Below are positions 1-8,110 of a stretch of 64,000 bases of DNA, piece by piece. Made by a program: the position numbers and the translations under genes. This stretch comes from Streptomyces sp. NBC_01571 (GTDB lineage Bacteria > Actinomycetota > Actinomycetes > Streptomycetales > Streptomycetaceae). The first letter of the stretch is position 1; every line of letters begins with the position of its first letter. The stretch lies in contig NZ_JAPEPZ010000002.1 of NCBI RefSeq assembly GCF_026339875.1, positions 124,001 to 188,000 of the forward strand. The letters run 5' to 3'. The notes below the pieces were generated by a model. It was not told the origin of the DNA, searched no databases, and saw nothing but the letters and a program-made list of their open reading frames with translations.

Positions 1-451
1 CCTGCCACACGTCGAGGACGACGTCCGGCAGCGGTGTGCCGTCGAGTCCGAGCACCCGGCCGGTGACGAACAAGGGGGTGCCCTCGACACCGTCGGACAT
101 GTCGAAGCCGTACGGGGCCGGCGGAGAGCCGTCGATGTGGAACGGGCCGAGGACCGTGGCGGGTGTCGCGGCCGGCGCGAACCGGTGGTTGAGCTGCACG
201 ACGAGGGTGCTCAGGCCGAGCACGTCGGAGGCGAGGATGAACTCCTGACGTTTGTCGTCGCTGATGCGCCCGGTCGCCGTGAGCCACTCCACGGCCGCCA
301 TCCACTCGTCCTCGGTGAGCCGGACCTCGCGGGCGAACGCGTGCAGGTGCCGCACCAACGCCGTCGTCAGCTCGGCGAGTCGGGGCGAGTGAGCGGTGGC
401 CCAGCGTTTCTCCGCGAGGTCGGTGAGATTCTCCTCCGTCACGAAGGCCAT
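1..451 (-). CDS. Intradiol ring-cleavage dioxygenase (catechol/hydroxyquinol 1,2-dioxygenase type), 3' end outside window
   Basis: The reading frame from the ATG at 449-451 stays open to the window edge (150 codons). The first ~100 residues are the helical dioxygenase N-terminal domain (LAEKRWATAHSPRL, LVRHLHAFAREVRLTEDEW, TGRISDDKRQEFILASDVLG). Next comes the start of the intradiol core with TVLGPFHIDGSPPAPYG and a beta-strand reading VLDVWQ. The family uses non-haem Fe(III) to open catechol-type rings between the hydroxyls; the Tyr/His iron ligands would lie in the missing part. GAGGA precedes the ATG. The gene diverges from an IclR regulator, the usual arrangement for aromatic catabolism. 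Hydroxyquinol versus catechol specificity cannot be decided from this half. Confidence 0.88.
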   Translation of the reverse strand, partial: MAFVTEENLTDLAEKRWATAHSPRLAELTTALVRHLHAFAREVRLTEDEWMAAVEWLTATGRISDDKRQEFILASDVLGLSTLVVQLNHRFAPAATPATVLGPFHIDGSPPAPYGFDMSDGVEGTPLFVTGRVLGLDGTPLPDVVLDVWQ

Positions 452-494
452 GGAATCCTCCTCGGTCCGGCCTGCCCGGCACCTTGCCGACATC

Positions 495-514
495 GTGCGG
501 ACGGTCGTCCGCAC
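495..514. promoter_or_regulatory. Perfect palindrome, candidate IclR operator
   Basis: GTGCGGAC-GGTC-GTCCGCAC is a perfect 8-bp inverted repeat with a 4-bp spacer. It lies in the 165-bp gap between the divergent dioxygenase and IclR genes, 44 bp upstream of the dioxygenase ATG. IclR proteins bind as dimers to such sites next to the genes they control. The assignment is by position and symmetry only. Confidence 0.5.
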
Positions 515-616
515 AGCGGTCAATGTGCCGCATGGTTGAGAACGAAACAAGACCTCTGCACCGACCGGAAAGCAGTGGATCTTCCGGACCACCGTCCGCT
601 CAGCTAGCCTGGCCCC

Positions 617-1423
617 ATGCGCCGAGACGGAAATCCCGAGTTCATCGAGGCACTCGCCCGCGGGCTGGACGTGTTGCGCTGCTTCCGGCCGGGCAGCGGC
701 TCGATGACCCTCAGCGAGATCGCCGGCGCCACGGGCCTCGCCCGCCCCACGGCCCGGCGCATCCTCATCACGCTGGAACAGCTCGGCTACGTCCGCTCGC
801 AGGAGCGCGGCTTCTCCCTCACTCCCCGGGTGCTCGACCTCGGCGCCGCGTACGTCGGTTCGATGAACCTCTGGGAACTCGCCCGGCCGCACCTCCGCGA
901 CCTGGTCGAACAGACCCACGAGTCCTGCTCGATCGCCCAGCTCGACGGGTCCGACATCGTCTACGTGGCCAGGGTCGCCGTACCGAAACTGGTCACCCTC
1001 GGCGTCACCATCGGTACGCGGTTCCCCGCTCTGCAGACCTCGCTCGGCAAGGTCCTGCTGGCCACGCTGACCCACGACGAACTCGACAAGTCCCTGGCCG
1101 AACCGAGCCGTTCCGGCGTCACCCCGCGCTGGACCCCGGACCGGGACGAGATCCACGCCGTCCTGCGCGATGTGCGGGCCAAGGGATGGGCGGTCACCGA
1201 CCAGGACCTCGCACCGGGCATCCGCTCGGTCGCCGTGCCCGTACGCGACGGGAACGGCACAACCGTCGCGGCCGTGAACGTCAACGCCCACGCCGCCGAG
1301 ACCTCGGTGGAAACCCTGGTCGATCACCACCTGCCCCTGCTGCTGCGCGCGGCGAGCGCCATCAGCGGCGACTGGGCGACCTGGCAGGCGCGCCCCCTGG
1401 AGATCCTCGACACCAAGCCCTGA
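617..1423 (+). CDS. IclR-family transcriptional regulator of the divergent aromatic-cleavage gene
   Basis: The protein has 268 residues, the normal IclR length. It carries an N-terminal winged helix (EALARGLDVLRCF, MTLSEIAGATGLARPTARRILITLEQLGYV) and a C-terminal effector-binding IclR domain (ESCSIAQLDGSDIVYVARV, TRFPALQTSLGKVLLA, WAVTDQDLAPGIRSVAVPV). PcaR/PcaU-like members sense aromatic intermediates; the divergent dioxygenase fits that role. A TAGCCT hexamer at 605-610 ends exactly 6 nt before the ATG and no Shine-Dalgarno is present, which suggests a leaderless transcript. Confidence 0.92.
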   Translation: MRRDGNPEFIEALARGLDVLRCFRPGSGSMTLSEIAGATGLARPTARRILITLEQLGYVRSQERGFSLTPRVLDLGAAYVGSMNLWELARPHLRDLVEQTHESCSIAQLDGSDIVYVARVAVPKLVTLGVTIGTRFPALQTSLGKVLLATLTHDELDKSLAEPSRSGVTPRWTPDRDEIHAVLRDVRAKGWAVTDQDLAPGIRSVAVPVRDGNGTTVAAVNVNAHAAETSVETLVDHHLPLLLRAASAISGDWATWQARPLEILDTKP

Positions 1424-1568
1424 GCCCTGACAGCGTGCTCGGGCGTTCTGCGTTACCCGCCGTCCTGTCCGGAAGCGGACGAAACAGACCCCGTCGCGCC
1501 TGTCCGACGACCGAGGCACCGCCCCTTACGATCACCGACCGTCGCCCGATCGGTTCGGGGAGTGGTGG

Positions 1569-2378
1569 ATGGCAGGGATTTCCCGCCGGGCGGTGACGGC
1601 CGTACTGGCGGCCTTCGCCCTCGTGATCGGCATGTCGGCGGCGGCCCAGGGCATCGTCAACGGCAGTCGGGTGACATCACCGGCCAACTACCCCTGGATG
1701 GCCCGGATCCAGATCCTGAGGGAAGGGCGGCACCAGGGCTCCTGCACCGCACGGGCACCCTGGTGAGCGGGAGCTGGGTCCTCACCGCCGGCCACTGCGT
1801 CGACAGCCAGGGGATCACGGTGGTCCTGGGCACCACCGCGATCCGGACACAGACCGACGGCTCGCTCCGGGTGGTCCGCGTCGTCAGGCACCCGTGGTAC
1901 GCGCCGGGCCACCATCTCCGCTACGACGCGGCGCTCCTGCGACTGGACACGCCCGTGAGGGCCGGTCGCACCGTCGCGCCCCCGACGCTGCCGCCCTCCT
2001 CCCGCCTCACGTCGTATCCGGGACCGCTCGTGATCGCCGGCTGGGGCCACACCCGTGAGGACGGTCCCGCCTCGGACACGCTGCTGGAGACGCACCAGAC
2101 CGAGAGCGGCAGATGCTTCCGGCAGGGGCTCCAGCGAAGGCTCCACGTGTGCACGCTCATCCGGAACCACCGGGCGACCTGCTACGGAGACAGCGGAGCA
2201 CCCCTGATGCACCGGAACCCGGGGCGGGTTCACCCTCGTCGGCATCGTCGGCGATCATCCGTGCGGAGCGAAGGGCCAGGAGAACTACTTCGCCCGGGTC
2301 ACTGCGCTCGTCGACTGGATCCGTCACCGGATCCATCACCACACCGAGCCGCTCGAGCAACAGGGCCGGCAGCACTGA
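1569..2378 (+). pseudogene. Secreted trypsin-like serine protease (S1), two frameshifts
   Basis: The start region encodes a signal peptide (ISRRAVTAVLAAFALVIGMSAAAQG) followed by the activation-type N-terminus IVNGSRVTSPANYPWM. At about 1749-1755 the frame shifts by one base. The second frame then carries the His motif VLTAGHCVDS, the Asp motif YDAALLRLD and the Ser motif CYGDSGAPL. At about 2222-2226 the frame shifts back, and GFTLVGIVGDHPCGAKGQ...YFARVTALVDWI completes the domain up to TGA 2376-2378. All three catalytic residues are therefore encoded, but not in one frame. The shifts compensate (net zero), so sequencing error is a real alternative to decay. The serine motif reads GDSGAP instead of GDSGGP. 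Confidence 0.8.
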
Positions 2379-2382
2379 CAAG

Positions 2383-2418
2383 CACTGCCGGCACTGCCAG
2401 CACTGCCAGCACTGCCAG
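2383..2418. repeat. Four tandem 9-bp repeats (CACTGCCRG)
   Basis: CACTGCCGG is followed by three exact CACTGCCAG units immediately after the trypsin remnant and before the end of the convergent MFS gene. It is a short simple repeat in non-coding DNA with no evident role. Confidence 0.85.
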
Positions 2419-2473
2419 CGCTCACAGCCTCCCGGTCAGCGGTGGTCCGGCACCCCTGGAAGGTCGCGTCGGG

Positions 2474-4024
2474 TCATGCCGCCGAGGGGCGGCGGAGGAA
2501 CAACACCGTCGGGACGGTCATCACGAGGAGCACGATTCCGGCGACGAGCCAACCCAGATGAAGGGCTTCGCTGAAGGCCTGGGGGACGGCGACGGAGATC
2601 GCGTGCGCCTGTGCGGCCGGTGCGCCGCTCGTGCCGCCGTGGGCGATTCCGGCGACCACGCCGTCGACACGGCCGGCCGGGATGCCAGACGCGGCCAGAC
2701 GGTCGTGCAGGTACTCCGGGAACCGGGTGGTGACCAGGGTGCCCAGAACACTGGGACCGAGCACGCTGCCGAGCTGACGGAACATGTTGACCGAAGCAGC
2801 CGCCATGCCGGCCTGGAGCGGTGGCACGCTGTTGACGGCCGCCGCGGTCGACGGCGCCACCAGGACGGCCGAACCCGCGCCGGCGACGAACAGGCCCGGC
2901 CACATGGCGCCGTACCCGCTGAACGGTCCGGCCGCCAGGAGCGCGAAGGCTCCCGCCCCCATGAGGACGAGGCCGGTGGTCAGCGTGGCGGCGACGCCGA
3001 TCCTGTGCACCAGGCGGCCGGCGAACGCGCTGACGACGATGTAGGTGGCGAACATCGGAAGCAGCTTCACGCCCGTCATCAGGGCGCTCTCGTGGGCCAC
3101 CCGCTCCAGATGGAGAACGGTGAGAAGTGAGATGCCGACGAAGCCGAACATGGTGACGGCGCTGATGCTCATCACCATCGTGAACGAGGCGTTCTTGAAC
3201 AGCCGCAGCTGCAACATGGGGTCGTCGTGGCGGAGTTCGACCCGCACGAAGGCCGCCAAGGAGACGACGAAGACGGCGTACGCGGCGATGATCACGGGCC
3301 TGCCGTAGCCGGTGGAGCCACCCTCGATGATCGCGTACGTGGCCGACGCGACGGCGAGGGTGCCGAGGACGACGCCCGCCGCGTCGAACCGGCGTGTGGG
3401 GTGCTTGCTCTCGGTCACCAACAACGGGGTGAGGATCAGGGCGAGCACGCCGATGACCACGTTGGTGAGGAAGACGGCGTGCCACGACACCCGGTCGAGC
3501 AGTACGCCCGCCACCAGGGGTCCGACCGCCAGCCCGAGGCCCGCGCAGCTCGCCCAGGCACTGATGGCGCCGGTGCGCTCGTGAGGGTCGGTGAAGGTGT
3601 GGTCCACGATCGCCAGGCTGGCCGGCAGGACGGCCGCCGCACCGACGCCCATCAGCGCCTGGGCGGCGATGAGCAGGCCCGCGTCGCCCGCCAGGAAGGC
3701 GATGACGCTGCCGACCGTGAAGAGCGTGACGCCCGTCAGAAGTATCCGCCGCCGCCCGACGATGTCGCTCAGCGTGCCGGCCGACAGCACCAGGCTCACC
3801 AGGGCGAGGCTGAAGGCACTGCTCACCCAGACCGTGGTGCTCGCGGACAGGTGCAGGGCGTCCTGGAGGGGCGAGAGCGCCGAGATCGTCGAGGAGACGT
3901 TGACGAAGACCATCATCACGCCCAGGCAGAGGACCAGGAGAGCCCACCACTTCCGCCCGTTCGACGTGGAGGAGGGCGCAGGGGTCGGAACCGCACGGGT
4001 GTTAGGCTGACTAGTGGAGACCAT
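2474..4024 (-). CDS. MFS drug exporter, DHA2 (EmrB/QacA) family
   Basis: The protein has 516 residues with about 14 hydrophobic segments, the DHA2 topology. It carries the antiporter-type motif around VGPLVAGVLLDRVSWHAVFLTN and the early cytoplasmic loop AGTLSDIVGRRRILLTG. Such proteins export drugs or toxic metabolites by proton antiport across the cytoplasmic membrane. The gene is divergent from the HxlR regulator at 4081. No Shine-Dalgarno precedes the ATG; TATCTT (complement of 4031-4036) ends 6 nt before it, so the transcript is probably leaderless. The start codon lies inside one copy of the CATAGCCAG word, so repressor binding would cover the promoter and the start. Confidence 0.92.
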   Translation of the reverse strand: MVSTSQPNTRAVPTPAPSSTSNGRKWWALLVLCLGVMMVFVNVSSTISALSPLQDALHLSASTTVWVSSAFSLALVSLVLSAGTLSDIVGRRRILLTGVTLFTVGSVIAFLAGDAGLLIAAQALMGVGAAAVLPASLAIVDHTFTDPHERTGAISAWASCAGLGLAVGPLVAGVLLDRVSWHAVFLTNVVIGVLALILTPLLVTESKHPTRRFDAAGVVLGTLAVASATYAIIEGGSTGYGRPVIIAAYAVFVVSLAAFVRVELRHDDPMLQLRLFKNASFTMVMSISAVTMFGFVGISLLTVLHLERVAHESALMTGVKLLPMFATYIVVSAFAGRLVHRIGVAATLTTGLVLMGAGAFALLAAGPFSGYGAMWPGLFVAGAGSAVLVAPSTAAAVNSVPPLQAGMAAASVNMFRQLGSVLGPSVLGTLVTTRFPEYLHDRLAASGIPAGRVDGVVAGIAHGGTSGAPAAQAHAISVAVPQAFSEALHLGWLVAGIVLLVMTVPTVLFLRRPSAA

Positions 4025-4065
4025 AGCCAGAAGATAACAGGCTGGCTATGCACATTCATAGCCAG
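4022..4065. promoter_or_regulatory. Three-copy CATAGCCAG operator in the MFS/HxlR divergent region
   Basis: CATAGCCAG occurs at 4022-4030 and again at 4057-4065, and its exact inverse CTGGCTATG is at 4042-4050. The first two copies form an inverted repeat around the candidate MFS -10 box. The third lies next to the AGGGAG ribosome site of the HxlR gene. This layout suits dimeric HxlR repressing both its own gene and the exporter. Confidence 0.65.
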
Positions 4066-4080
4066 GGAGAGTGTGACCCC

Positions 4081-4605
4081 ATGACGGAGTCCAGCGGGGC
4101 GCCGGAAGCCGGTGTCGAGCCGGTGATCACCAAGACCGGCCGGTTCTCCGATCACGACGAGAGCGTGGCGGGCTGGTGCCACATGGAGCACGCCCTGGAA
4201 CTGGTCGGCACGCGGTCAGCGATGATCCTCCTGCGCGAGATCTACTACGGCGCCCGGCGCTTCGACGTGCTCGCACGGCACACCGGTCTGACCGAAGCCG
4301 TCACCGCCCAGCGACTCAAACGCCTCGTCGACGCGGGCCTGCTCCAACGGCATCCGTACCGGGAGGCGGGCCAGCGGACCAGGTACGAATACGTCCTCAC
4401 CGATCTGGGCAGGTCGCTGTTCCCCGTGTTCGTCGCCCTGATGGAGTGGGGAGCGCGCCTCGGCAACGAAGGCGGCGTCGAACTCGTCCACGCCGGCTGC
4501 GGAAGTCCGGTCGGCGCCGTGGTGCGGTGCGCGCAGGGCCACGACGTCGGACTGCCCGACACGGTCGCGCGGTTCGCGTCGGACGCGGGACGCGAGGATC
4601 TCTGA
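4081..4605 (+). CDS. HxlR-family winged-helix regulator
   Basis: The protein has 174 residues. The HxlR core begins at the single conserved cysteine (WCHMEHALELVGTRSAMILLREIYYGARRFD) and continues through the recognition helix region TGLTEAVTAQRLKRLVDAGLL and the wing ending YEYVLTDLGRSL. A C-terminal extension follows (VHAGCGSPVGAVVRCAQGHDVG), with cysteines that may bind zinc. ATG 4081 is chosen because AGGGAG lies 9-14 nt upstream. The gene is divergent from the MFS exporter and is presumably its local repressor. HxlR proteins often respond to electrophiles or quinones through the conserved Cys. Confidence 0.9.
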   Translation: MTESSGAPEAGVEPVITKTGRFSDHDESVAGWCHMEHALELVGTRSAMILLREIYYGARRFDVLARHTGLTEAVTAQRLKRLVDAGLLQRHPYREAGQRTRYEYVLTDLGRSLFPVFVALMEWGARLGNEGGVELVHAGCGSPVGAVVRCAQGHDVGLPDTVARFASDAGREDL

Positions 4606-5122
4606 CTCCGCGTGCCGCATGGTCAGCCCGAAGGATCGGCGTCGGCCCGGTACGACCCGCGTGCCCTGATCCGGCCACGGGCGGCCTGTCGCGGCCGGCG
4701 AGGCACAAGGGCGAAGCCGACGGCTGACGCATCTCCTCGGACGCGGTCGACCGCCCGCGCGCGTCGTGCGAGCCGTGCCTGCCGTGCCTGCCTTACGGCG
4801 TCGCCTTCTCGCGACTCGGAGCGATCCAACGCGGTCCAGAGGGGTCCCGGCTCAAGGCGGTGTCCGCTCATGTTTCGCTCCAGGACGCCCGCAGGCCCGT
4901 ATCGGCCGTGGCAGGCGCACGCCCGCGGTCACCCGCTGGACCGGTACAAGATGCGTGTCCGCCGTGCCACGGTCAGGGTGGGCAGTGCGTGATCGGGTCC
5001 GTCTCCCCAGACGGAGCCCTCTGCCCGGGACCGGCCCCGCCGCGCGAGGGGTCGGCGCCCGCGGAGGCGTGGCGCGCGCTCAGCCTTTCCGCCTGCCGTG
5101 CCCGCGATCGGAGCGGTGTGAG
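4606..5122. other. Non-coding spacer, no convincing gene
   Basis: This 517-bp stretch separates the HxlR gene from the hydrolase remnant. Frames on both strands are arginine/proline-rich and show no domain. Nothing else is recognised. Confidence 0.6.
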
Positions 5123-5509
5123 GTGAAGGAAGAGGCGTTCACGGCGTCCCTGTCGGGTCTCACCGGCAGGCCCCTGTCCGGCGAAATGCTGCACGACATA
5201 TGGCTGAGCGCCCGGTCACGCGACGGCCTCAGGGTCCTGCCGGCGCTCCTGCGTTACATGGACGAACGGCGGGACCACACCGCCCGATGGACCGGGGCAC
5301 TGCGCACCTAGGACGGCGGACAGCAGTTCCTCTGGGGCCCCGCGGACCCCATCAGTGGCGCTCATGTGATCCCGCGCATCCGCGAGACGGTCCCGCACGC
5401 CGAACTGACCGGTCTGAGCGGGCCTCCCGAAGTCGGCCACTTCCCTCAGGCCGAAACGCCCGAAGTCGTCGGCCCGCTTCTCACCGAATGGCTCGACGAC
5501 ACCTTGTGA
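5123..5509 (+). pseudogene. C-terminal remnant of an alpha/beta hydrolase (epoxide hydrolase/dehalogenase-like)
   Basis: One frame reads SGEMLHDIWLSARSRDGLRVL...LLRYMDERRDHTARWTGAL, then hits TAG at 5309-5311. It continues in the same frame as QQFLWGPADPISGAHVIPRI and SGPPEVGHFPQAETPEVVGPLLTEWL to TGA 5507-5509. LWGPADPISG holds the acid residue and PEVGHFPQ the catalytic histidine of the fold. The nucleophile half is absent and the frame carries an internal stop, so this is a decayed fragment. No ribosome site is needed to explain it. Confidence 0.75.
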
Positions 5510-5586
5510 GAGCGCCGTCCGCGGTCCTCTTCCACACGGCCGTCCTCCGGATGCGCGGCCCGGGCGGCCGACCTAGCGTCAACGCC

Positions 5587-6660
5587 ATGGCAGAGCCGGA
5601 TCCGCAGGGCAACCGCCCCCCTGAGGCCCACCAGCGACCTCCGAGCCGGGTGAAGCTGCGGTGGGAGGCCTTCGCGCGCACCCCCTACCTGCCGGCGACG
5701 GTGCTCGTGTTCCTCGTCTCGGCGGTGGCGGGCGTCTTCGCATGGTCGTACACCTACGCCTTCGCCAATCCGACCCCGCACCGGGTGCCCACCGCGGTGA
5801 TCGGCCCGCCGGACGCGGCCCACGGCGCCTTTCTGACCGGCATGGAGACCGCACTGGGCGCCTCGTTGGTGGTTCACAGGTACCCCGGCTACGCACAGGC
5901 CAGGGAAGCCGCCGAGAAACAGACGGTCTTCGCGATCTTCGATGTGCGTCAGCGGCGCACGGTGACGGTGGACGTCTCGTCCGCGTCGGGCGCATCGGTG
6001 GCAGAGGTGCTCGAACAGGCGGCGCAGACTGCGGGAAGGGCCGTGGGCACGGACGTCGTGGTACGGGACATCAAACCGAACCAGCGAGGCGATCCTCGCG
6101 GTCTGGCGATCTTCTACATCTCGCTGGCGGCCGTGGTGGTCAGTTTCGTGGGCGCGATCCAACTCAGTGTGCACGCGAAGGAACTCGGCGCCGGTGTGCG
6201 CATCGCCTTCACCGTCGCCTACTCCCTGCTGGGGGCGTTCGCCATCGCAGCGGTCGTGGACTGGGGTCTCGGTGCGCTCGAACTGCCTTTCGTGGCAGTC
6301 TGGCTGACGCTGGCCCTCACGATGTACGCCGCCAGCACGGTGTTCCTGATGTTCATGGTCCTGATCGGACGGTGGGCCCTCATCCCGACCTGGTGCCTGA
6401 CGGTGCTGATCGGGAACCCCTCCTCCGGCGGCGCGGTCTCCTGGCCCCTGCTCCCCACCTTCCTGGGCCTTGTCGGCCGTTGGCTGCCGACGGGCGCGGC
6501 GATCGGCGCCATCCACACCGAGGTCTACTTCCCCGGGTATCTGCATGCCTTCCCGTTCCTGGTCCTCACCGGATGGGCCCTCGTCTCGACGATGGTCTTC
6601 TGCCTTCTGAGGCACCGCCAACCCGGAGCGGAGCCGACCGTCGTCGCGCACCCGGAATGA
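5587..6660 (+). CDS. DUF3533/ABC-2-like integral membrane protein
   Basis: The protein has 357 residues. A first membrane segment (LPATVLVFLVSAVAGVFAW) is followed by an extracytoplasmic domain of about 150 residues beginning NPTPHRVPTAVIGPP. Five or so C-terminal membrane segments follow from IFYISLAAVVVSFVGAI. This one-helix/soluble-domain/membrane-bundle plan matches DUF3533 and YhgE/Pip-like proteins related to ABC-2 permeases. Substrate and partners are unknown; no ATPase gene is adjacent. The ATG at 5587 is the first Met before the cytoplasmic tail. Confidence 0.7.
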   Translation: MAEPDPQGNRPPEAHQRPPSRVKLRWEAFARTPYLPATVLVFLVSAVAGVFAWSYTYAFANPTPHRVPTAVIGPPDAAHGAFLTGMETALGASLVVHRYPGYAQAREAAEKQTVFAIFDVRQRRTVTVDVSSASGASVAEVLEQAAQTAGRAVGTDVVVRDIKPNQRGDPRGLAIFYISLAAVVVSFVGAIQLSVHAKELGAGVRIAFTVAYSLLGAFAIAAVVDWGLGALELPFVAVWLTLALTMYAASTVFLMFMVLIGRWALIPTWCLTVLIGNPSSGGAVSWPLLPTFLGLVGRWLPTGAAIGAIHTEVYFPGYLHAFPFLVLTGWALVSTMVFCLLRHRQPGAEPTVVAHPE

Positions 6661-6918
6661 CGTACCGACCACCACGGAGCGCCCACTGACAGGACCGGGA
6701 AGTCAGGGCCGATGACGGGGAATCATCGCCCTTCGACCGGTTTGCCCCGGCGATCGGCCAGCCATATGGTCGCTTTGAGTGCGGGACGGACCGCGACGGA
6801 CGGGAAGTCCGCCGCTCTCCGTAGCCTCTGCCGATCGGTCCCGACGGGCTGCCGCAAAGAGCGCCTCTCCTCGGGATCGCGGCCGTCCGCGCCGATCACG
6901 GAAACAGGGAGCCTTCGC

Positions 6919-7428
6919 ATGCCCAGCCAGAGCCATACCGTACTGCGCGTGGAGATCCGGACCGGAATCCCGTACGACGAGTTCGTCACCGCGCTGGAGA
7001 AGGCCGCGCCGCCGGTCGACAGCTGGGCGTACGAGCTCATCGAGGAGACCGGGGGCACCTGGGACGACGTCCGTGCCGCGATGGCCGAGAACGCACCCCA
7101 TCACCTGGTCCGCTACTTCCGGCTCAACGCCACCCAGTTGTTCAGGACGGCGGGGCACAGCGTCAGGTCGGTGGAATACCTGATCGGCGACCACGTCCTC
7201 GCGGAGAGCATGTTCCGTCATGATCCGAGGGCGATACTGTACGCACCCCTGCGGATGTTGGTCCACACCGACGACGACGGCAACGCGGTGTTCACGATGC
7301 ACCGGCCGAGCGACGAGTTCGGCAGTCTCGGTGTTCCGGAGGTCACGAAAGTCGGCGAGGACCTGGACCGCCATGTGATCGAACTGTTGCGGGTCTGCGG
7401 AGTCGACGCCTCGAAGGACTTCGCCTGA
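6919..7428 (+). CDS. DUF302-family protein
   Basis: The protein has 169 residues, cytoplasmic, without membrane segments. The second half has the DUF302 pattern: VEYLIGDHVLAESMFRHDPRA, YAPLRMLVHTDDDGNAVFTM, then RPSDEFGSLG and a final helix DLDRHVIELLRVCGVD. The biochemical role of DUF302 is not settled; nucleotide or ligand binding has been suggested for the fold. CAGGGAG lies 8 nt upstream of the ATG. It stands alone between the membrane protein and a convergent BlaI-type gene. Confidence 0.75.
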   Translation: MPSQSHTVLRVEIRTGIPYDEFVTALEKAAPPVDSWAYELIEETGGTWDDVRAAMAENAPHHLVRYFRLNATQLFRTAGHSVRSVEYLIGDHVLAESMFRHDPRAILYAPLRMLVHTDDDGNAVFTMHRPSDEFGSLGVPEVTKVGEDLDRHVIELLRVCGVDASKDFA

Positions 7429-7498
7429 CCCACCCGCGCCCGAGCCGGTCCTGCTCAAGGCCTGCTCAAAGCCCCGGCGGCCGGCAGGAGCAGGGCGA

Positions 7499-7870
7499 TC
7501 ACTGCCCGCTCTCCCCCAGGAGGCGCCTCAGCTCCGTCTCGTCCTCAGGGCTGAGGTGCTCGACGAACCGGGCCAGCACCGTGCTTCGGTCACCGTCCTG
7601 GTCGAGTTCGCGGTGCATCCGGCGGGCGGTGAGCCCGTGCGAGTCCTCCACGGGGAAGTAGACGAAGCCCCGCGTGCCGGGACTGCGGACGACAGCCCCC
7701 TTCTCGTGGAGCCGGGCCAGCAGGGTCGCGACCGTCGTACGGGCCAGCGGCTGCGGCATCGCCGACCGTACCTGAGCCGCCGACTGCGGCCTGCCCGCCG
7801 CCCACAACGCCGCGAGCACGCTCGCCTCCAGCTCGCCGGCGGGTCGGCGCTCACCATCGGTGGCCGTCAT
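7499..7870 (-). CDS. BlaI/MecI/CopY-family winged-helix repressor, orphan
   Basis: The protein has 123 residues. The family core is GELEASVLAALWAAGRPQSAAQVRSAM, then RTTVATLLARLHEKGAVVR and GFVYFPVEDSHGLTARRMHR, with a C-terminal dimerisation region ending FVEHLSPEDETELRRLL. Such repressors normally sit beside an M56 membrane peptidase (BlaR1-like) that destroys them on signal; none is present here. The targets may be distant. GGGAGAGGGAGGGG before the ATG is a strong ribosome site. Confidence 0.87.
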   Translation of the reverse strand: MTATDGERRPAGELEASVLAALWAAGRPQSAAQVRSAMPQPLARTTVATLLARLHEKGAVVRSPGTRGFVYFPVEDSHGLTARRMHRELDQDGDRSTVLARFVEHLSPEDETELRRLLGESGQ

Positions 7871-8110
7871 GGCCCCTCCCTCTCCCCCACGCACTCCAGA
7901 GCGCAGCAGATCAGATTCCACCCCTGCGGCACAAACAAGGCGCCCACGGCATCCGGCGGGGCGGGCCGGCCGCCCGCCGCACCAGCCACCCACCAGCAAG
8001 CGGACAACCGCCCGCCGAGCCACCCGACGCACCGTCGCCGGCCCTCGCCCCAGGTGCACTTGGCCCAGCGAGACAATGCCCGATCCGGCCTCGAACCCTA
8101 CGGTGGTGGA

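Noticed and set aside
2436..3950. Long reading frames opposite the MFS gene and in many other genes (for example 9172-11529, 27257-28639, 57857-59323)
   Set aside because: They are Arg/Pro/Gly-rich mirror frames of well-supported genes, a normal effect of 70% GC; none shows a domain or a ribosome site.
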